DNA of 64,000 nucleotides from Herpomyces periplanetae (taxonomy: Eukaryota > Ascomycota > Laboulbeniomycetes > Herpomycetales > Herpomycetaceae): positions 62,001 through 126,000 of the forward strand of contig WMKJ01000009.1 of the NCBI GenBank assembly GCA_009733715.1, written 5' to 3'. The notes under the pieces were generated by a model that ran no database searches, was not told the origin of the DNA, and saw only the letters and a list, made by a program, of their open reading frames with translations. The first letter of the stretch is position 1; each line of letters starts with the position of its first letter. Shown one piece after another: positions 63,860 to 64,000 of this stretch. The translations under genes were made by a program, and so were the position numbers.

Positions 63860-64000
63860 ATGGAAGATCTATTAAATGACGAAATAAAACCAATCCAAAC
63901 CTTTATTTCATTAAATGATCCTTTTGGCACTAAAATTTACGTTCATCTTACCAATTTTCCATCTGCCGTGACCGTTTTTCTCAATTCCTCTTCTTCTTCT
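63860..64000 (+). CDS. Proteasome assembly chaperone 4-like protein (partial)
   Basis: The open frame starts at the ATG at 63860 and runs off the window after 47 residues. The fragment includes NDPFGTKIYVHLTNFPSAVT and VFL before a run of serines. The pattern of a polar strand, then YVHLT and a hydrophobic VTVFL strand, is like the N-terminus of fungal PAC4/PSMG4 proteins, which pair with PAC3 to guide proteasome alpha-ring assembly. The match is short, so the name is tentative. It diverges from RPF2, and an E-box 153 bases upstream supports a start here. Confidence 0.45.
   Translation, partial: MEDLLNDEIKPIQTFISLNDPFGTKIYVHLTNFPSAVTVFLNSSSSS

Noticed and set aside
1-64000. tRNA, rRNA, CRISPR arrays or mobile elements
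   Set aside because: I looked for tRNA T-loop patterns, rRNA-like GC blocks, regular spacer repeats and element proteins and found none. A covariance-model scan would be the decisive test.

Overview
The window is nuclear DNA from a fungus. Genes lie on both strands. Most are interrupted by short GT-AG introns, with the placed ones running from 55 to about 290 bases, mostly under 120. Many proteins have a fungal form: a glyoxal oxidase with a chitin-binding module, a cytochrome b5-fused sphingolipid desaturase, a fungal-type universal stress protein, Zuotin without SANT domains, fungal EMC5 and a POT1-type telomere protein. Two likely complex I assembly factors (CIA30 and a twin-CX9C protein like NDUFAF8) mean that the organism keeps respiratory complex I, which argues against Saccharomyces and Schizosaccharomyces. 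I cannot place it further. I see no tRNA or rRNA gene, no CRISPR array and no recognisable mobile element.

Layout. 0-8 kb: GUK1(+), CTR9(-), MED18(+), CIA30(-), packed tail-to-tail and head-to-head. 8-15 kb: a 3 kb gene-poor stretch, then SOD2(+) and QCR6(+). 15-25.5 kb: an uncharacterised fungal cell-cycle-like protein(+), POP5(-), a class II aldolase(+), then the tight trio ALG6, NDUFAF8-like and delta-8 sphingolipid desaturase (all +), and RGP1(+). 25.5-30.6 kb: POT1(-) and an MSD1/SSX2IP-like protein(+). 33-45.3 kb: mitochondrial lysyl-tRNA synthetase(+), an unknown serine-rich protein(+), a universal stress protein(-) and glyoxal oxidase(+). 45.8-47.4 kb: ZUO1(-), followed by a 5.5 kb gene-poor block. 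52.9-64 kb: MZM1(+), SLT11(+), phosphoglucomutase(+), mitochondrial ribosome recycling factor(+), EMC5(-), a ubiquitin C-terminal hydrolase(-), RPF2(-) and the start of a proteasome-assembly-chaperone-like gene(+) that runs off the end.

How they work together. At least seven of the 28 genes act in mitochondria: CIA30 and the NDUFAF8-like protein in complex I assembly, QCR6 and MZM1 in complex III, SOD2 in superoxide defence, and the lysyl-tRNA synthetase and recycling factor in organelle translation. Others serve RNA polymerase II (CTR9, MED18), splicing (SLT11), tRNA/rRNA processing and ribosome assembly (POP5, RPF2, ZUO1), the secretory pathway (ALG6, EMC5, RGP1) and chromosome ends and spindles (POT1, MSD1-like).

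The most striking non-coding signals are four. A TCACGTG-type element (or its TCACATG variant) recurs about 100-260 bases upstream of many of these otherwise unrelated genes. An AP-1/Gcn4-type palindrome, an E-box and an ATF/CRE site are stacked in front of SOD2. The ALG6 stop codon overlaps the start codon of the NDUFAF8-like gene as ATGA. A near-perfect 29-base palindrome sits upstream of ZUO1. I did not find a clearly new multi-gene system; the strongest candidates for a second look are the overlapping trio and the shared promoter element. Splice junctions were placed by eye from reading frame and family fit, without transcript data.
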